A stretch of 64,000 bases of DNA from Streptomyces sp. NBC_00440 (GCF_036014215.1 NZ_CP107921.1:6197501-6261500), one strand, 5' to 3'; shown: positions 13,691 to 23,409, counted from the stretch's first letter. Notes: a model not told the origin generated them from the letters alone. Numbers and translations: made by a program.

Positions 13691-16480
13691 ATGGCCTCAC
13701 GTACGTCCGGCAAGGGTTCCCCAGGCGCGGCGGGCACCGCCAAGCCGCGTGCCGGCCGTACCGGCCCAGCCAAGAAGGCAGCTCCGGCGAAGAAGACCGC
13801 TGCGAAGAAGACCGCTGCGAAGAAGACCGCCCCCGCGAAGCGGGCGCCCGCCAAGAAGGCGGCGGCGAAGCCCGCACCGAAACCCGCGCCGTCCCCCACC
13901 GGGGGCGTGTACCGGCTCGTACGGGCCGTCTGGCTCGGGGCCGCCCACGGCGTCGGGGCGATGTTCCGCGGCATAGGCCGGGGCGCGAAGGGCCTCGACC
14001 CGGCCCACCGCAAGGACGGGGTGGCGTTGCTGCTCCTCGGCCTGGCGCTCGTCATCGCGGCCGGCACCTGGTCGAATCTGCACGGCCCGGTCGGCGATCT
14101 CGTCGAGATGCTGATCACCGGTGCCTTCGGCCGGCTCGACCTGCTGGTCCCGATACTGCTGGGCGCCATCGCCGTACGGCTGATCCTCCACCCGGAGAAG
14201 CCGGAGGCGAACGGCCGGATCGTCATCGGGCTCTCCGCACTGGTCCTGGGGGTGCTCGGGCAGGTCCACATCGCCTGCGGTGCTCCCGGGCGCGGGGACG
14301 GCACATCGGCCATGCAGGACGCCGGTGGCCTGATCGGCTGGGCCGCGTCCAAGCCGCTGATCTTCCTGATGGGCGATGTCCTCGCCGTACCGCTGCTCCT
14401 GCTGCTGACCGTCTTCGGGCTGCTGGTGGTCACAGCCACCCCCGTCACCGCCATTCCGCACCGGCTCAGGACGCTGGGGGCCCGGCTGGGCATCGTCGAC
14501 CCCGAGCCCGCCACCGACGGGGTGGACGAGCAGGACGACGAGCGGTACGAGGACCAGTGGCGCGAGTCGCTGCCGGCCGGCCGCCGTCAGGCCGCACCGC
14601 GCGGCCGCACCCCCGAGCTCTACGACGCCGAAGCGGCCGAGGAGCAGGCGCTCACCAAGCGCCGCAGCAAGCCGCGCAGGCCCTCCGTGCAGCCTCCGCC
14701 CGGCCGGCCGATGGACGCGGTGGACGTCGCGGCCGCCGCGGCCGCCGCGCTGGACGGGGCCGTGCTGAACGGGCTGCCGCCCTCCCCGCTCGTCGCGGAT
14801 CTGACCCAGGGCGTCTCCGTCGAACGCCCCGAGGCCACCCCGTCCGGCGCCTCGGCCGCGGCGCCCGTGCCGTCCGCCCGTGAGTCGGCGGGGGCCGCGA
14901 AGTCCGGAGGGGCGGGCCCCGTACCCGACTTGACCAAGAAGTCCCCGAAGCCGCCCGAGTCCCAGCCGCTGCCGTCCCGCGCCGAACAGCTCCAGCTCTC
15001 CGGCGACATCACCTACTCGCTGCCCTCACTGGACCTGCTGGTGCGCGGCGGCCCGGGCAAGACCCGCAGCGCCGCCAACGACGCGGTCGTCGCCTCGCTG
15101 TCGAACGTCTTCATGGAATTCAAGGTCGACGCGGCCGTCACCGGCTTCACCCGCGGCCCGACCGTCACCCGCTACGAGGTGGAGCTGGGCCCGGCCGTGA
15201 AGGTCGAGCGGATCACCGCGCTCACCAAGAACATCGCCTACGCGGTGGCCAGCCCCGACGTGCGGATCATCTCCCCGATCCCGGGGAAGTCCGCCGTCGG
15301 TATCGAGATTCCGAACACCGACCGCGAGATGGTCAACCTCGGTGATGTGCTGCGCCTCGCGGACGCGGCCGAGGACGACCACCCGATGCTGGTGGCGCTC
15401 GGCAAGGACGTCGAGGGCGGCTATGTGATGGCCAACCTGGCGAAGATGCCGCACGTCCTGGTCGCGGGCGCGACCGGCTCCGGAAAGTCCTCCTGCATCA
15501 ACTGCCTGATCACCTCGGTGATGGTGCGGGCGACGCCCGAGGACGTACGGATGGTGCTGGTCGACCCCAAGCGCGTCGAGCTGACCGCGTACGAGGGCAT
15601 CCCGCACCTGATCACCCCGATCATCACCAATCCCAAACGCGCCGCCGAGGCGCTCCAGTGGGTCGTACGCGAGATGGACCTGCGGTACGACGACCTCGCG
15701 GCGTACGGGTACCGGCACATCGACGACTTCAACCAGGCCGTGCGCAGCGGCAAGGCCAAGGCGCCCGAGGGCAGCGAGCGGGAGCTCTCCCCGTATCCGT
15801 ATCTGCTGGTCATCGTCGACGAGCTGGCCGACCTGATGATGGTCGCGCCGCGTGACGTCGAGGACTCCATCGTCCGGATCACCCAGCTGGCGCGCGCCGC
15901 CGGCATCCACCTGGTGCTGGCCACACAGCGGCCGTCGGTCGACGTCGTCACCGGTCTGATCAAGGCGAACGTGCCCTCGCGCCTCGCCTTCGCCACCTCC
16001 TCGCTCGCCGACAGCCGGGTCATCCTCGACCAGCCGGGCGCCGAGAAGCTGATCGGCAAGGGCGACGGGCTCTTCCTCCCGATGGGGGCGAACAAACCGA
16101 CCCGTATGCAGGGCGCCTTCGTCACCGAGGAGGAGGTCGGTGAGATCGTCCAGCACTGCAAGGACCAGATGGCACCGGTCTTCCGTGACGACGTGGTGGT
16201 CGGGACGGCCAAGAAGAAGGAGATCGACGGAGACATCGGCGACGATCTCGACCTGCTGTGCCAGGCGGCCGAGCTGGTCGTCTCCACTCAGTTCGGCTCG
16301 ACGTCGATGCTCCAGCGCAAGCTGCGCGTCGGGTTCGCGAAGGCGGGCCGGCTGATGGACCTGATGGAGTCGCGGAACATCGTCGGGCCCAGCGAGGGCT
16401 CGAAGGCCCGCGACGTGCTGGTGAAACCGGACGAAGTGGACGGCGTGCTCGCGGTCATCCGCGGAGAGACCGAGCCGTAG
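13691..16480 (+). CDS. ftsK: FtsK/SpoIIIE DNA translocase
   Basis: 929 aa. The N-terminus is a Lys/Ala/Pro-rich tail with KKTAA repeats (about 15-70). Four membrane segments follow (about 100-260), then an acidic/Pro-rich linker, the FtsK alpha/beta motor (Walker A GATGSGKSS near 597, Walker B LLVIVDELADLMM near 715) and a C-terminal gamma winged helix (STSMLQRKLRVGFAKAGRLMD). It pumps chromosomal DNA through closing septa, important during sporulation septation. ATG 13691 (MASRTSGKG) was preferred to the in-frame upstream start at 13637 because the latter precedes a stretch unlike the family. The sequence is complete and ordinary. Confidence 0.95.
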   Translation: MASRTSGKGSPGAAGTAKPRAGRTGPAKKAAPAKKTAAKKTAAKKTAPAKRAPAKKAAAKPAPKPAPSPTGGVYRLVRAVWLGAAHGVGAMFRGIGRGAKGLDPAHRKDGVALLLLGLALVIAAGTWSNLHGPVGDLVEMLITGAFGRLDLLVPILLGAIAVRLILHPEKPEANGRIVIGLSALVLGVLGQVHIACGAPGRGDGTSAMQDAGGLIGWAASKPLIFLMGDVLAVPLLLLLTVFGLLVVTATPVTAIPHRLRTLGARLGIVDPEPATDGVDEQDDERYEDQWRESLPAGRRQAAPRGRTPELYDAEAAEEQALTKRRSKPRRPSVQPPPGRPMDAVDVAAAAAAALDGAVLNGLPPSPLVADLTQGVSVERPEATPSGASAAAPVPSARESAGAAKSGGAGPVPDLTKKSPKPPESQPLPSRAEQLQLSGDITYSLPSLDLLVRGGPGKTRSAANDAVVASLSNVFMEFKVDAAVTGFTRGPTVTRYEVELGPAVKVERITALTKNIAYAVASPDVRIISPIPGKSAVGIEIPNTDREMVNLGDVLRLADAAEDDHPMLVALGKDVEGGYVMANLAKMPHVLVAGATGSGKSSCINCLITSVMVRATPEDVRMVLVDPKRVELTAYEGIPHLITPIITNPKRAAEALQWVVREMDLRYDDLAAYGYRHIDDFNQAVRSGKAKAPEGSERELSPYPYLLVIVDELADLMMVAPRDVEDSIVRITQLARAAGIHLVLATQRPSVDVVTGLIKANVPSRLAFATSSLADSRVILDQPGAEKLIGKGDGLFLPMGANKPTRMQGAFVTEEEVGEIVQHCKDQMAPVFRDDVVVGTAKKKEIDGDIGDDLDLLCQAAELVVSTQFGSTSMLQRKLRVGFAKAGRLMDLMESRNIVGPSEGSKARDVLVKPDEVDGVLAVIRGETEP

Positions 16481-16710
16481 GCCATCGGAGGGCAACCGTT
16501 TCCCCCGGTCGTACGTCAAGTTGGGCAGGAACCGGAGAGAAAAGGGCCGGAGATGTCCCGCACTCGGGTTGTTTCCCGGCCCGCCCGGCGAGTCGTCCAG
16601 TGATTCGCCGACCTGATGGCGTACAAAGTGCGCGCTCAGGTTGCCCCACCCTTTCACCACCCCCCTAGACTGAACATCCAGCAGGTGGCTCACGCTCGAA
16701 AGGCGCCCCC

Positions 16711-17520
16711 GTGTCCATCGGCAACTCCCCCGAAGACGACCGCCCTTCCATCGGTCACACCCTCCACCAGGCCCGGATCACCGCAGGTCTGACGGTTGAG
16801 GAAGTCAGCTCGGCGACACGGGTGCGCATCCCCATCGTGCACGCGATCGAGCAGGACGACTTCTCCCGCTGCGGCGGCGATGTGTACGCCCGCGGCCACA
16901 TCCGTACGCTGGCGCGCGCCGTCGCCGTCGACCCGGCGGCTCTGGTCGCCCAGTACGACGCGGAGCACGGCGGCCGTCCCGAACCCACCCCGGTCGCGCC
17001 GCTCTTCGAAGCGGAACGGATCAAGCCGGAGCGCCGCCGTCCGAACTGGACGGCGGCCATGGTCGCGGCGATCGTCGTCGTGGTCGGCTTCGTCGGGTTC
17101 ACCGCGTTCAGCGGCGGCAGCGGCGGCAAGGGCGGCAATCAGGTCGCCGAAGGGCCCACGACCGCCACGTCTAAGCCCAGTCACAAGCCCGGCAAGCCGG
17201 CCGATCCCAAGCCCAGCTCTCCCACCGCGTCGGACAGCGCCATCGCGGCCGTGCCGAAGGACAAGGTGACGGTGAAGCTGTCCGCCGTCGACGACAAGAG
17301 CTGGATCTCCGCGAAGGCGCACAACGGCAAGCTGCTCTTCGACGGCGTGCTGGCCAAGGGCGAGTCCAAGACCTTCACGGACGCCCAGCAGGTCGATCTG
17401 ATCCTCGGCAACGCCGGCGCGATCCAGCTGTTCGTCAACGGCAAGGACGTCCACAACGACTTCCAGACCGGCCAGGTCGAGCGGCTCTCGTACACCAAGG
17501 GCGACCCCGAGGCGGGCTGA
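16711..17520 (+). CDS. RodZ-like HTH membrane protein (DUF4115)
   Basis: 269 aa, GTG start. Residues about 14-85 are a Cro/CI-type helix-turn-helix (SIGHTLHQARITAGLTVEEV ... YARGHIRTLARAVAVDP). There is one membrane segment (about 112-133, TAAMVAAIVVVVGFVGFTAF), a Lys/Pro/Ser linker and an extracellular DUF4115 domain (about 180-265). RodZ-type proteins link the cell wall to the cytoskeleton; in Streptomyces this family member's exact role is not settled. It is 230 bp behind ftsK and 48 bp before rimO. Confidence 0.85.
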   Translation: MSIGNSPEDDRPSIGHTLHQARITAGLTVEEVSSATRVRIPIVHAIEQDDFSRCGGDVYARGHIRTLARAVAVDPAALVAQYDAEHGGRPEPTPVAPLFEAERIKPERRRPNWTAAMVAAIVVVVGFVGFTAFSGGSGGKGGNQVAEGPTTATSKPSHKPGKPADPKPSSPTASDSAIAAVPKDKVTVKLSAVDDKSWISAKAHNGKLLFDGVLAKGESKTFTDAQQVDLILGNAGAIQLFVNGKDVHNDFQTGQVERLSYTKGDPEAG

Positions 17521-17568
17521 TCACCCTCGCGGAACGGGCGTGGGCCGGGACAAAGTAGTCTTGAGCCC

Positions 17569-19032
17569 ATGCCCGAACGCCGTACCGTCGCCCTTGTCAC
17601 TCTTGGCTGCGCCCGTAACGAGGTGGACTCGGAGGAGCTCGCAGGCCGCTTGGCAGCGGACGGCTGGGACCTCGTCGAGGACGCCGCCGCCGCGGACGTG
17701 GCCGTCGTCAACACCTGTGGATTCGTCGAAGCCGCCAAGAAGGACTCCGTCGACGCCCTGCTCGAAGCCAACGATCTCAAGGATCACGGCAGGACGCAGG
17801 CCGTCGTCGCGGTCGGCTGCATGGCCGAGCGGTACGGCAAGGATCTTGCCGAAGCGCTGCCCGAGGCCGACGGGATCCTCGGATTCGACGACTACGCCGA
17901 TATCTCCGACCGCCTCCAGACCATCCTGAACGGCGGGATCCACGCCTCGCACACCCCGCGCGACCGCCGCAAGCTGCTGCCGATCAGCCCGGCCGAGCGC
18001 CAGGAGACGGCCGGTGTGGCGCTTCCCGGCCATGCGCAGGACACTCCGCCCGAGGACCTGCCGGAGGGAGTCGCCCCGGTCTCCGGACCGCGGGCACCGC
18101 TGCGTCGCAGACTCGGCAACAGCCCCGTGGCCTCCGTGAAGCTGGCCTCCGGCTGCGACCGGCGGTGCTCCTTCTGCGCCATCCCGTCCTTCCGCGGCTC
18201 CTTCATCTCGCGGCGCCCGTCCGATGTGCTCGGGGAGACGCGCTGGCTGGCGGAGCAGGGTGTCAAGGAGGTCATGCTGGTCTCCGAGAACAACACCTCG
18301 TACGGCAAGGACCTCGGCGACATCCGGCTCCTGGAGACGCTGCTGCCCGAGCTCGCCGAGGTCGAGGGCATCGAGCGGATCCGGGTCAGCTACCTGCAGC
18401 CCGCCGAGATGCGGCCCGGCCTCATCGACGTCCTGACGTCGACGCCGAAGGTCGCCCCGTACTTCGACCTCTCCTTCCAGCACTCGGCGCCCGGTGTGCT
18501 CCGCGCGATGCGCCGCTTCGGGGACACCGACCGCTTCCTGGAACTGCTCGGCACGATCCGCGGCAAGGCGCCGCAGGCCGGAGCGCGCTCCAACTTCATC
18601 GTGGGCTTCCCCGGCGAGACCGAGAGTGATCTGGCCGAGCTGGAGCGCTTCCTCACCGGCGCGCGGCTCGACGCCATCGGCGTCTTCGGTTACTCCGACG
18701 AGGACGGCACCGAGGCGGTCGGCTACGAGAACAAGCTGGACGCCGAGGTCATCGCCGAACGGCTCGAACACATCTCGCGGCTCGCCGAGGAGCTGACCGC
18801 GCAGCGGGCCGAGGAACGGCTGGGAGAAACCCTCTCGGTGCTCGTCGAGTCCGTGGACGGCGAGGACGGCGCCGTGGGCCGGGCCGCCCACCAGGCGCCC
18901 GAGACCGACGGGCAGGTCGTGTTCACGGCAAGCGAGGGCCTGGTCCCCGGCCGTATGGTCGTGGCAAAGGTGGTCGGTACCGAAGGTGTCGACCTGGTGG
19001 CCGAATGTCTTGGCGAGGAGGCAGCCAGATGA
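17569..19032 (+). CDS. rimO: Ribosomal protein S12 methylthiotransferase RimO
   Basis: 487 aa. UPF0004 domain at the N-terminus ([27 protein letters not shown]), then a radical-SAM core with the cluster motif [16 protein letters not shown], and a C-terminal TRAM domain. It adds a methylthio group to the conserved Asp of ribosomal protein S12. It differs from the MiaB encoded at 47568 in its cluster motif and S12-type signatures. Its stop overlaps the pgsA start (ATGA, 19029-19032), showing translational coupling. Confidence 0.95.
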   Translation: MPERRTVALVTLGCARNEVDSEELAGRLAADGWDLVEDAAAADVAVVNTCGFVEAAKKDSVDALLEANDLKDHGRTQAVVAVGCMAERYGKDLAEALPEADGILGFDDYADISDRLQTILNGGIHASHTPRDRRKLLPISPAERQETAGVALPGHAQDTPPEDLPEGVAPVSGPRAPLRRRLGNSPVASVKLASGCDRRCSFCAIPSFRGSFISRRPSDVLGETRWLAEQGVKEVMLVSENNTSYGKDLGDIRLLETLLPELAEVEGIERIRVSYLQPAEMRPGLIDVLTSTPKVAPYFDLSFQHSAPGVLRAMRRFGDTDRFLELLGTIRGKAPQAGARSNFIVGFPGETESDLAELERFLTGARLDAIGVFGYSDEDGTEAVGYENKLDAEVIAERLEHISRLAEELTAQRAEERLGETLSVLVESVDGEDGAVGRAAHQAPETDGQVVFTASEGLVPGRMVVAKVVGTEGVDLVAECLGEEAAR

Positions 19033-19685
19033 CCGGAGTCCCGGCATCCGCTACGGGCGGTACCGGTGCCAAGCCGGCGCCCGCCGGAAAGCTGGGCGCT
19101 GCGGTGGTCAATCAGGTCAGCCTGTGGAACGTCGCGAATCTGCTGACCATGGTGCGGCTGGTGCTCGTGCCGGGGTTCGTGCTGCTGCTGCTCCATGACG
19201 GCGGGTACGACCCGGTCTGGCGGGCCTGGGCCTGGGCGGCCTTCGCCGTCGCGATGATCACCGATGTCTTCGACGGCCATCTGGCACGGACGTACAACCT
19301 GGTCACCGACTTCGGGAAGATCGCCGACCCCATCGCCGACAAGGCGATCATGGGGGCGGCGCTGATCTGTCTCTCGTACCTCGGCGATCTGCCCTGGTGG
19401 GTGACCGGCGTGATCCTGTTCCGGGAGCTCGGGATCACCCTGATGCGGTTCTGGGTGATCAGGCACGCGGTCATTCCGGCCAGCCGCGGCGGCAAGATCA
19501 AGACGCTTGCGCAGGGCACGGCGGTCGGGATGTACGTCCTGGCTCTGACCGGTCCGCTGGCGACCATGCGGTTCTGGGTGATGGCGGTCGCCGTTGTGCT
19601 GACGGTCGTGACCGGGCTCGACTACGTGCAGCAGGCCGTGACCGCGCGCCGCAAGGGGCTCGCGGCCGAGCGGGCCGCCCGGTGA
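19029..19685 (+). CDS. pgsA: CDP-diacylglycerol-glycerol-3-phosphate 3-phosphatidyltransferase
   Basis: 218 aa membrane enzyme making phosphatidylglycerol phosphate. The CDP-alcohol phosphatidyltransferase motif D-x2-D-G-x2-A-R-x8-G-x3-D-x3-D is complete ([12 protein letters not shown] through [10 protein letters not shown], about 80-106). Four or more membrane segments surround it. Start ATG 19029 is chosen for GAGGAG at 19015-19020 and the 4-bp overlap with rimO. Its own stop overlaps the next gene (GTGA, 19682-19685). Confidence 0.95.
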   Translation: MTGVPASATGGTGAKPAPAGKLGAAVVNQVSLWNVANLLTMVRLVLVPGFVLLLLHDGGYDPVWRAWAWAAFAVAMITDVFDGHLARTYNLVTDFGKIADPIADKAIMGAALICLSYLGDLPWWVTGVILFRELGITLMRFWVIRHAVIPASRGGKIKTLAQGTAVGMYVLALTGPLATMRFWVMAVAVVLTVVTGLDYVQQAVTARRKGLAAERAAR

Positions 19686-20191
19686 CCTCGGCGGCCCGGG
19701 TGCTGGAGCTCCTGGCGGACCGGGGGGAGACCCTCGCCGTCGCCGAGTCGCTGACCGGCGGTCTGCTGGCCGCCGAGCTCACGTCCGTCTCTGGTGCCTC
19801 CCGGGTCTTCCGCGGGTCCGTCACGGCGTACGCAACGGCCCTCAAGCAGGAAGTCCTCGGCGTCGACGGGGCTCTGCTGGCCGAGCGTGGTGCGGTGGCT
19901 CCGGGGGTCGCCCGGCAGATGGCGGCCGGGGTGCGGCGGGTGCTGGGCGCGGACTGGGGGATGGCCACCACCGGAGTCGCCGGCCCCGACATGCAGGACG
20001 GGCAGCCCGTCGGGACGGTGTACGTCGCGGTTTCCGGGCCGGGCGGGGCAGAGAATATGGCCTCGCTGCGGTTGAACGGGGACCGGGAGGAAATCCGTAG
20101 AGAGAGCGTGCTGGGTGTTCTCGGACTGCTCTGCGATGAACTTCGCGCGAATGCGCGGGCACAGGATACGGAAGAGAACGGGGGGAATTGA
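19682..20191 (+). CDS. cinA: CinA-like nicotinamide-nucleotide amidohydrolase (C-terminal domain only)
   Basis: 169 aa, GTG start overlapping the pgsA stop. It matches the CinA C-terminal/PncC domain: TLAVAESLTGGLLAAEL, SRVFRGSVTAYA, GVAGPD..DGQPVGTVYVAV. Members deamidate NMN to nicotinate mononucleotide in NAD recycling. The N-terminal molybdopterin-binding-like domain of full CinA is absent, which is usual for actinobacterial pgsA-linked copies. The gene order pgsA-cinA-clgR is typical of the phylum. Confidence 0.93.
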   Translation: MTSAARVLELLADRGETLAVAESLTGGLLAAELTSVSGASRVFRGSVTAYATALKQEVLGVDGALLAERGAVAPGVARQMAAGVRRVLGADWGMATTGVAGPDMQDGQPVGTVYVAVSGPGGAENMASLRLNGDREEIRRESVLGVLGLLCDELRANARAQDTEENGGN

Positions 20192-20300
20192 TGTTTGCAG
20201 CCCTGAGTGAACACGACATCGCTCCCCGCACGGCCGCGGCGCAAGGCGGTACGGTGGGGCGTGAAGGATGCGGCTACGCGGTCCGAGGAGGGAGCCACCG

Positions 20301-20684
20301 ATGATTCTGCTCCGTCGCCTGTTGGGTGACGTGCTGCGTCGGCAGCGCCAGCGCCAGGGCCGTACTCTGCGCGAAGTCTCCTCGTCCGCCCGAGTCTCTC
20401 TCGGTTATCTGTCCGAGGTGGAGCGGGGGCAGAAGGAGGCATCCTCCGAGCTGCTCTCCGCGATCTGCGACGCGCTTGACGTACGGATGTCCGAGCTCAT
20501 GCGGGAAGTGAGCGACGAGCTGTCGCTCGCGGAGCTGGCCGAGTCGGCAGCGTCGACTGAGCCCGTACCTGTGCCGGTACGCTCGATGCTCAATTCCGTT
20601 TCCGTGACGTCGGTCACGGGTGTTCCTACCGAGCGGGTAACGATCAAGGCGCCCGCCGAGGCCGTGAATGTAGTAGCGGCCTAG
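20301..20684 (+). CDS. clgR: ClgR-type XRE transcriptional activator of clp protease genes
   Basis: 127 aa. A Cro/CI helix-turn-helix fills about 8-70 ([40 protein letters not shown]). Position behind cinA and the HTH sequence identify ClgR, which activates clpP1P2, lon and related genes. The protein ends in VNVVAA; in S. lividans the terminal alanines of ClgR target it to ClpP, giving feedback control. ATG 20301 has GAGGAGGGA just upstream (20286-20294). A terminator follows at once. Confidence 0.92.
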   Translation: MILLRRLLGDVLRRQRQRQGRTLREVSSSARVSLGYLSEVERGQKEASSELLSAICDALDVRMSELMREVSDELSLAELAESAASTEPVPVPVRSMLNSVSVTSVTGVPTERVTIKAPAEAVNVVAA

Positions 20685-20697
20685 TACGTGCTTTCTG

Positions 20698-20736
20698 GCT
20701 CCGGCCGGTCCTCAGGGGCCGGCCGGAGCTACTTTT
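20698..20736 (+). terminator. terminator of the rimO-pgsA-cinA-clgR series
   Basis: An 11-bp perfect stem GCTCCGGCCGG (20698-20708) / CCGGCCGGAGC (20719-20729) with a 10-nt loop is followed by TACTTTTCT. It lies 14 nt after the clgR stop. Confidence 0.85.
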
Positions 20737-20810
20737 CTGCCCTGGGTGTCCGCTTTGCGGATATTTGTGCCATGGTGATGGAAACGTACGAACATATGGG
20801 AGGACCTCGC

Positions 20811-21281
20811 ATGGCCGGCGTGAAGAGCTCTCTGCCCGAAGCCGATCTGAAAGTGGTCGGAGATGCGCTGCAGGGCGCGCTCGCGGACCTGGTGGATCTG
20901 TCGCTGGTCGCCAAGCAGGTGCACTGGAACGTGGTCGGACCGCGCTTCCGGTCGGTCCATCTCCAGCTCGACGAGGTGGTCGACACCGCGCGGCAGTACA
21001 CGGACACGGTGGCCGAGCGGGCCTCCGCGATCGGTGTGACGCCGGACGGCCGGGCTGCGACGGTTTCCAGGACGAGCGCGATCCGCGAGGTCCCCGACGG
21101 GCGGATCAGCGACACCGACGCCGTGCGGACGCTGGTGGCCGCGCTTGAGGCCGTCATCACACGGATGCGGGAGCGGATCGCGGCCACCGATGTCCCGGAC
21201 CCGGTGACTCAGGATCTGCTCATCGCAGTCACCGCTGCCCTGGAGAAGCACGCCTGGATGTACCAGGCGGAGAACGCGTAA
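20811..21281 (+). CDS. dpsC: Dps-family ferritin-like DNA-binding protein (DpsC type)
   Basis: 156 aa four-helix ferritin-like protein that oxidises and stores iron and protects DNA during stress. The Dps ferroxidase signature is present: KQVHWNVVGPRF, HLQLDEVVDTARQY, DTVAER. ATG 20811 has GGGAGG 7 nt upstream. Synteny next to clgR corresponds to S. coelicolor DpsC, one of three Dps paralogues there. It has its own upstream region after the clgR terminator, so it is probably transcribed separately. Confidence 0.9.
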   Translation: MAGVKSSLPEADLKVVGDALQGALADLVDLSLVAKQVHWNVVGPRFRSVHLQLDEVVDTARQYTDTVAERASAIGVTPDGRAATVSRTSAIREVPDGRISDTDAVRTLVAALEAVITRMRERIAATDVPDPVTQDLLIAVTAALEKHAWMYQAENA

Positions 21282-21431
21282 CCGTGCGGATACGCGCCGG
21301 GCGGGCGCCTCATGCGTTCTCCCGCCGGGTGATGGGCCCGGGCCGGTGCCGCGGTCCGAAGGGGCTCCCGGGTGCTGTGTCCCGGTGAGCCGTTCCGGGT
21401 GCGGTACCGGCGTCAGCCGGAGGAGGCGGCC

Positions 21432-21785
21432 ATGGTGCGGCGGTGGGTGCCGGCGGTGATGCCGGCTTTAATAGTGGGCGGTCTGTGGTGGTGGGCCGTC
21501 CTGCGACTGGTGCTGGCGCCCGGTGAGTCCGGGCCGCTGGAGGGCGCTGTCGCCGTCGGGGGATGGGGGCTGAGCCTGCTGCCGGTGCATGTGGTCGCGT
21601 TTCCGGGCGGCCGCTCGCCGGTCCGGCGGCGGGTGCCGTCCACGCGTTCTCTGCGTTCCTCGCGGTCTGTGCGGTCTGTGCGGTCTGTGCGTTCCGTCGG
21701 GGTGTGGCGGTGCCGGTCTGCTGAGCGCCGGTCTACCAGGGCATGGCGACGCCGCCGTTCGGGCGGAGGATCTGACCCGTCGTGA
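21432..21785 (+). CDS. Small membrane protein with Arg-Ser-Val repeats, unknown function
   Basis: 117 aa. ATG 21432 has GGAGGAGGCGG just upstream. Two hydrophobic segments (about 6-30, VMPALIVGGLWWWAVLRLVL; about 38-58) are followed by a basic Ser/Arg/Val-rich tail. That tail is encoded by a 9-bp tandem repeat (GCGGTCTGT three times, 21662-21688). The C-terminal 17 codons run antisense into the end of the SDR gene, so the tail may have been lengthened by repeat slippage. No family function recognised. Confidence 0.55.
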   Translation: MVRRWVPAVMPALIVGGLWWWAVLRLVLAPGESGPLEGAVAVGGWGLSLLPVHVVAFPGGRSPVRRRVPSTRSLRSSRSVRSVRSVRSVGVWRCRSAERRSTRAWRRRRSGGGSDPS

Positions 21786-22512
21786 AGGCGGCGGCGTCGG
21801 AGGCCAGGTGCAGTACGGCGTGTGCGATCTCCTCGGGGGCGCCCACCCGGCCGAGCGGCGACATCCGGGACATCAGGGCCGCGGTGTGTGCCTGGGCCTC
21901 GCTGTTGTTGTGCCGCTCCGTCATGGGCGTACGGATCCAGCCGGGGGCGACCGCGTTGACGCGGATCCCGTGCGGGCCCACCTCGGTCGCGAGCGTCTTC
22001 GTCAGCTGGAAGACGGCCGCTTTCGTCACGCCGTAGCAGAGCAGCCCCGGTCCGCCGGTGTCCACGGCGCCCGACGCCATCGTGACGATGCTTCCCGCCG
22101 TACCCGTCGCGATCATGCTGCGGGCTACGGCCTGGCAGGCGTACAGCACGCCCTTGAAGTTGACGGCGAGGACGCGGTCCAGATCCTCGTCCCGTGTCTC
22201 CAGGACCGGACTGCTGTGCATGATCCCCGCGACGGCCGCCAGGATGTCCAGCCGGCCCGAGGCTGAGGCGGCCGCCTCGACGGCTGCCTCCACGCTGCCG
22301 CGGTCGGAGACGTCCAGTGGATGCGGATGCGCGGCGCCGCCCGCTCGGGCGATTGCGGACACGGTCTCGCGCAGCCCCGCTTCGTCGCGGTCCGCGCAGT
22401 GGACGGTTGCGCCTGCTTCCGCCAGAAGTACCGCGCTGGCGCGGCCGATGCCGCTCGCGGCGCCGGTGACGAACGCGATGCGGTCGGTGAGGTCGTAAGC
22501 CATGACGGGCAT
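21733..22512 (-). CDS. SDR-family oxidoreductase
   Basis: 259 aa from ATG 22512 (a second ATG at 22503 and a TTG at 22548 are in frame; no strong ribosome-binding site decides). It has the classical short-chain dehydrogenase fold: cofactor motif TGAASGIGRAS, an Asp after the second strand (CADRDE), a Ser loop (MASGAVDTGG) and the active-site pair YGVTK. The C-terminus ends in the usual LRPNGGVAMPW. The substrate cannot be inferred. Its 3' end overlaps the small membrane gene on the other strand by 53 bp. Confidence 0.88.
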   Translation of the reverse strand: MPVMAYDLTDRIAFVTGAASGIGRASAVLLAEAGATVHCADRDEAGLRETVSAIARAGGAAHPHPLDVSDRGSVEAAVEAAASASGRLDILAAVAGIMHSSPVLETRDEDLDRVLAVNFKGVLYACQAVARSMIATGTAGSIVTMASGAVDTGGPGLLCYGVTKAAVFQLTKTLATEVGPHGIRVNAVAPGWIRTPMTERHNNSEAQAHTAALMSRMSPLGRVGAPEEIAHAVLHLASDAAAFTTGQILRPNGGVAMPW

Positions 22513-22548
22513 GACGGGACCGTACGACTGAATCTGACGGGGCGTCAA

Positions 22549-23409
22549 CTAGGCGGTGGGTGGAGGCTGGGGCTGGTTGGGGGCGGCGTGGTTGCCGGGG
22601 GTGGTGGGGTTGGCGGGGCCTGTCTGGCAGGTGGGGCACCAGTACGTCGGGCGCTCATGGCTGCCGTTGCCGTTGCCGCTGTCGGTCCGGTTGGCGCGGC
22701 GCACGGAGGTGCCGCAGCGCAGACAGGGGCGGGGCGCGCGTCCGTAGACGTACAGACGCTGGTTCGGGCGGCCCGTCGTGGTGCGGACGGGGCGGTTGCG
22801 GTTGGCCTCCAGGAGCTTCTTCGCGACGGTCACCACCCTTTCCGGCCGGGCGAGTTCACCGACCGGCAGCCAGGGTGTGGCGCGCAGTACGAAGCAGATC
22901 TCGGCTGCGAAGACATTGCCGATACCGGCGAGGTTGCGCTGGTCGAGCAGGGCTTCGACGAGCGGCCGGCCCGGGTCTGCCAGCAGGTTGGCGAGTGCCC
23001 TGTCCGGTTCCCAGTCGGGGCCCAGGAGGTCCGGGCCGAGGTGTCCCACGACCGTGCTCTCCTCGGTGGTCCGCAGCAGTTCCAGTACGGGGAGGCGGTA
23101 CCCGACGGCGGTGTGTCCGGCGGTTCCGACGACGGCGCGGATCTCGTGCGAGGGGCCGCCGCGCCAGCGTTCGCCCGGTACGTAGACCTTCCAGGTGCCG
23201 TCCATCCGCAGATGGCTGTGCAGGCTGAGGCCGCCCTCGACGCGCATCAGCAGATGTTTGCCGCGCGGGGTGACGTCGAGGACGGTGCGCCCGGTGAGGT
23301 CGGCGGTGGCGAACCGGGGGACGCGCAGGTCGAACCGGGTGAGGGTGCGGCCCGCGAGCGCCGTGTGCAGTCGCCGGGCGGCCTGGTGGACGCTGTCTCC
23401 CTCGGGCAT
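22549..23409 (-). CDS. nei: Nei/Fpg-type DNA glycosylase-AP lyase
   Basis: 286 aa. The mature N-terminus is P-E-G-D (catalytic Pro2 and Glu3), which fixes the start at 23409. The H2TH region (LDQRNLAGIGNVFAAEICF) and a C-terminal zinc finger follow. The finger has CLRC and CPTC pairs separated by 25 residues, including a Ser/Gly/Asn insert, longer than the usual 16 or so. The VH after PEGDS favours the actinobacterial Nei2 group, which removes oxidised pyrimidines. It ends in a Pro/Asn-rich tail. Its stop lies 36 bp upstream of the SDR start, so the two may share a transcript. Confidence 0.9.
   Translation of the reverse strand: MPEGDSVHQAARRLHTALAGRTLTRFDLRVPRFATADLTGRTVLDVTPRGKHLLMRVEGGLSLHSHLRMDGTWKVYVPGERWRGGPSHEIRAVVGTAGHTAVGYRLPVLELLRTTEESTVVGHLGPDLLGPDWEPDRALANLLADPGRPLVEALLDQRNLAGIGNVFAAEICFVLRATPWLPVGELARPERVVTVAKKLLEANRNRPVRTTTGRPNQRLYVYGRAPRPCLRCGTSVRRANRTDSGNGNGSHERPTYWCPTCQTGPANPTTPGNHAAPNQPQPPPTA

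Noticed and set aside
20142..20156. ClgR binding site in the end of cinA
   Set aside because: CTTCGCGCGAATGCG has some resemblance to remembered ClgR sites, but alternating CG is common at this G+C and I cannot confirm the consensus.
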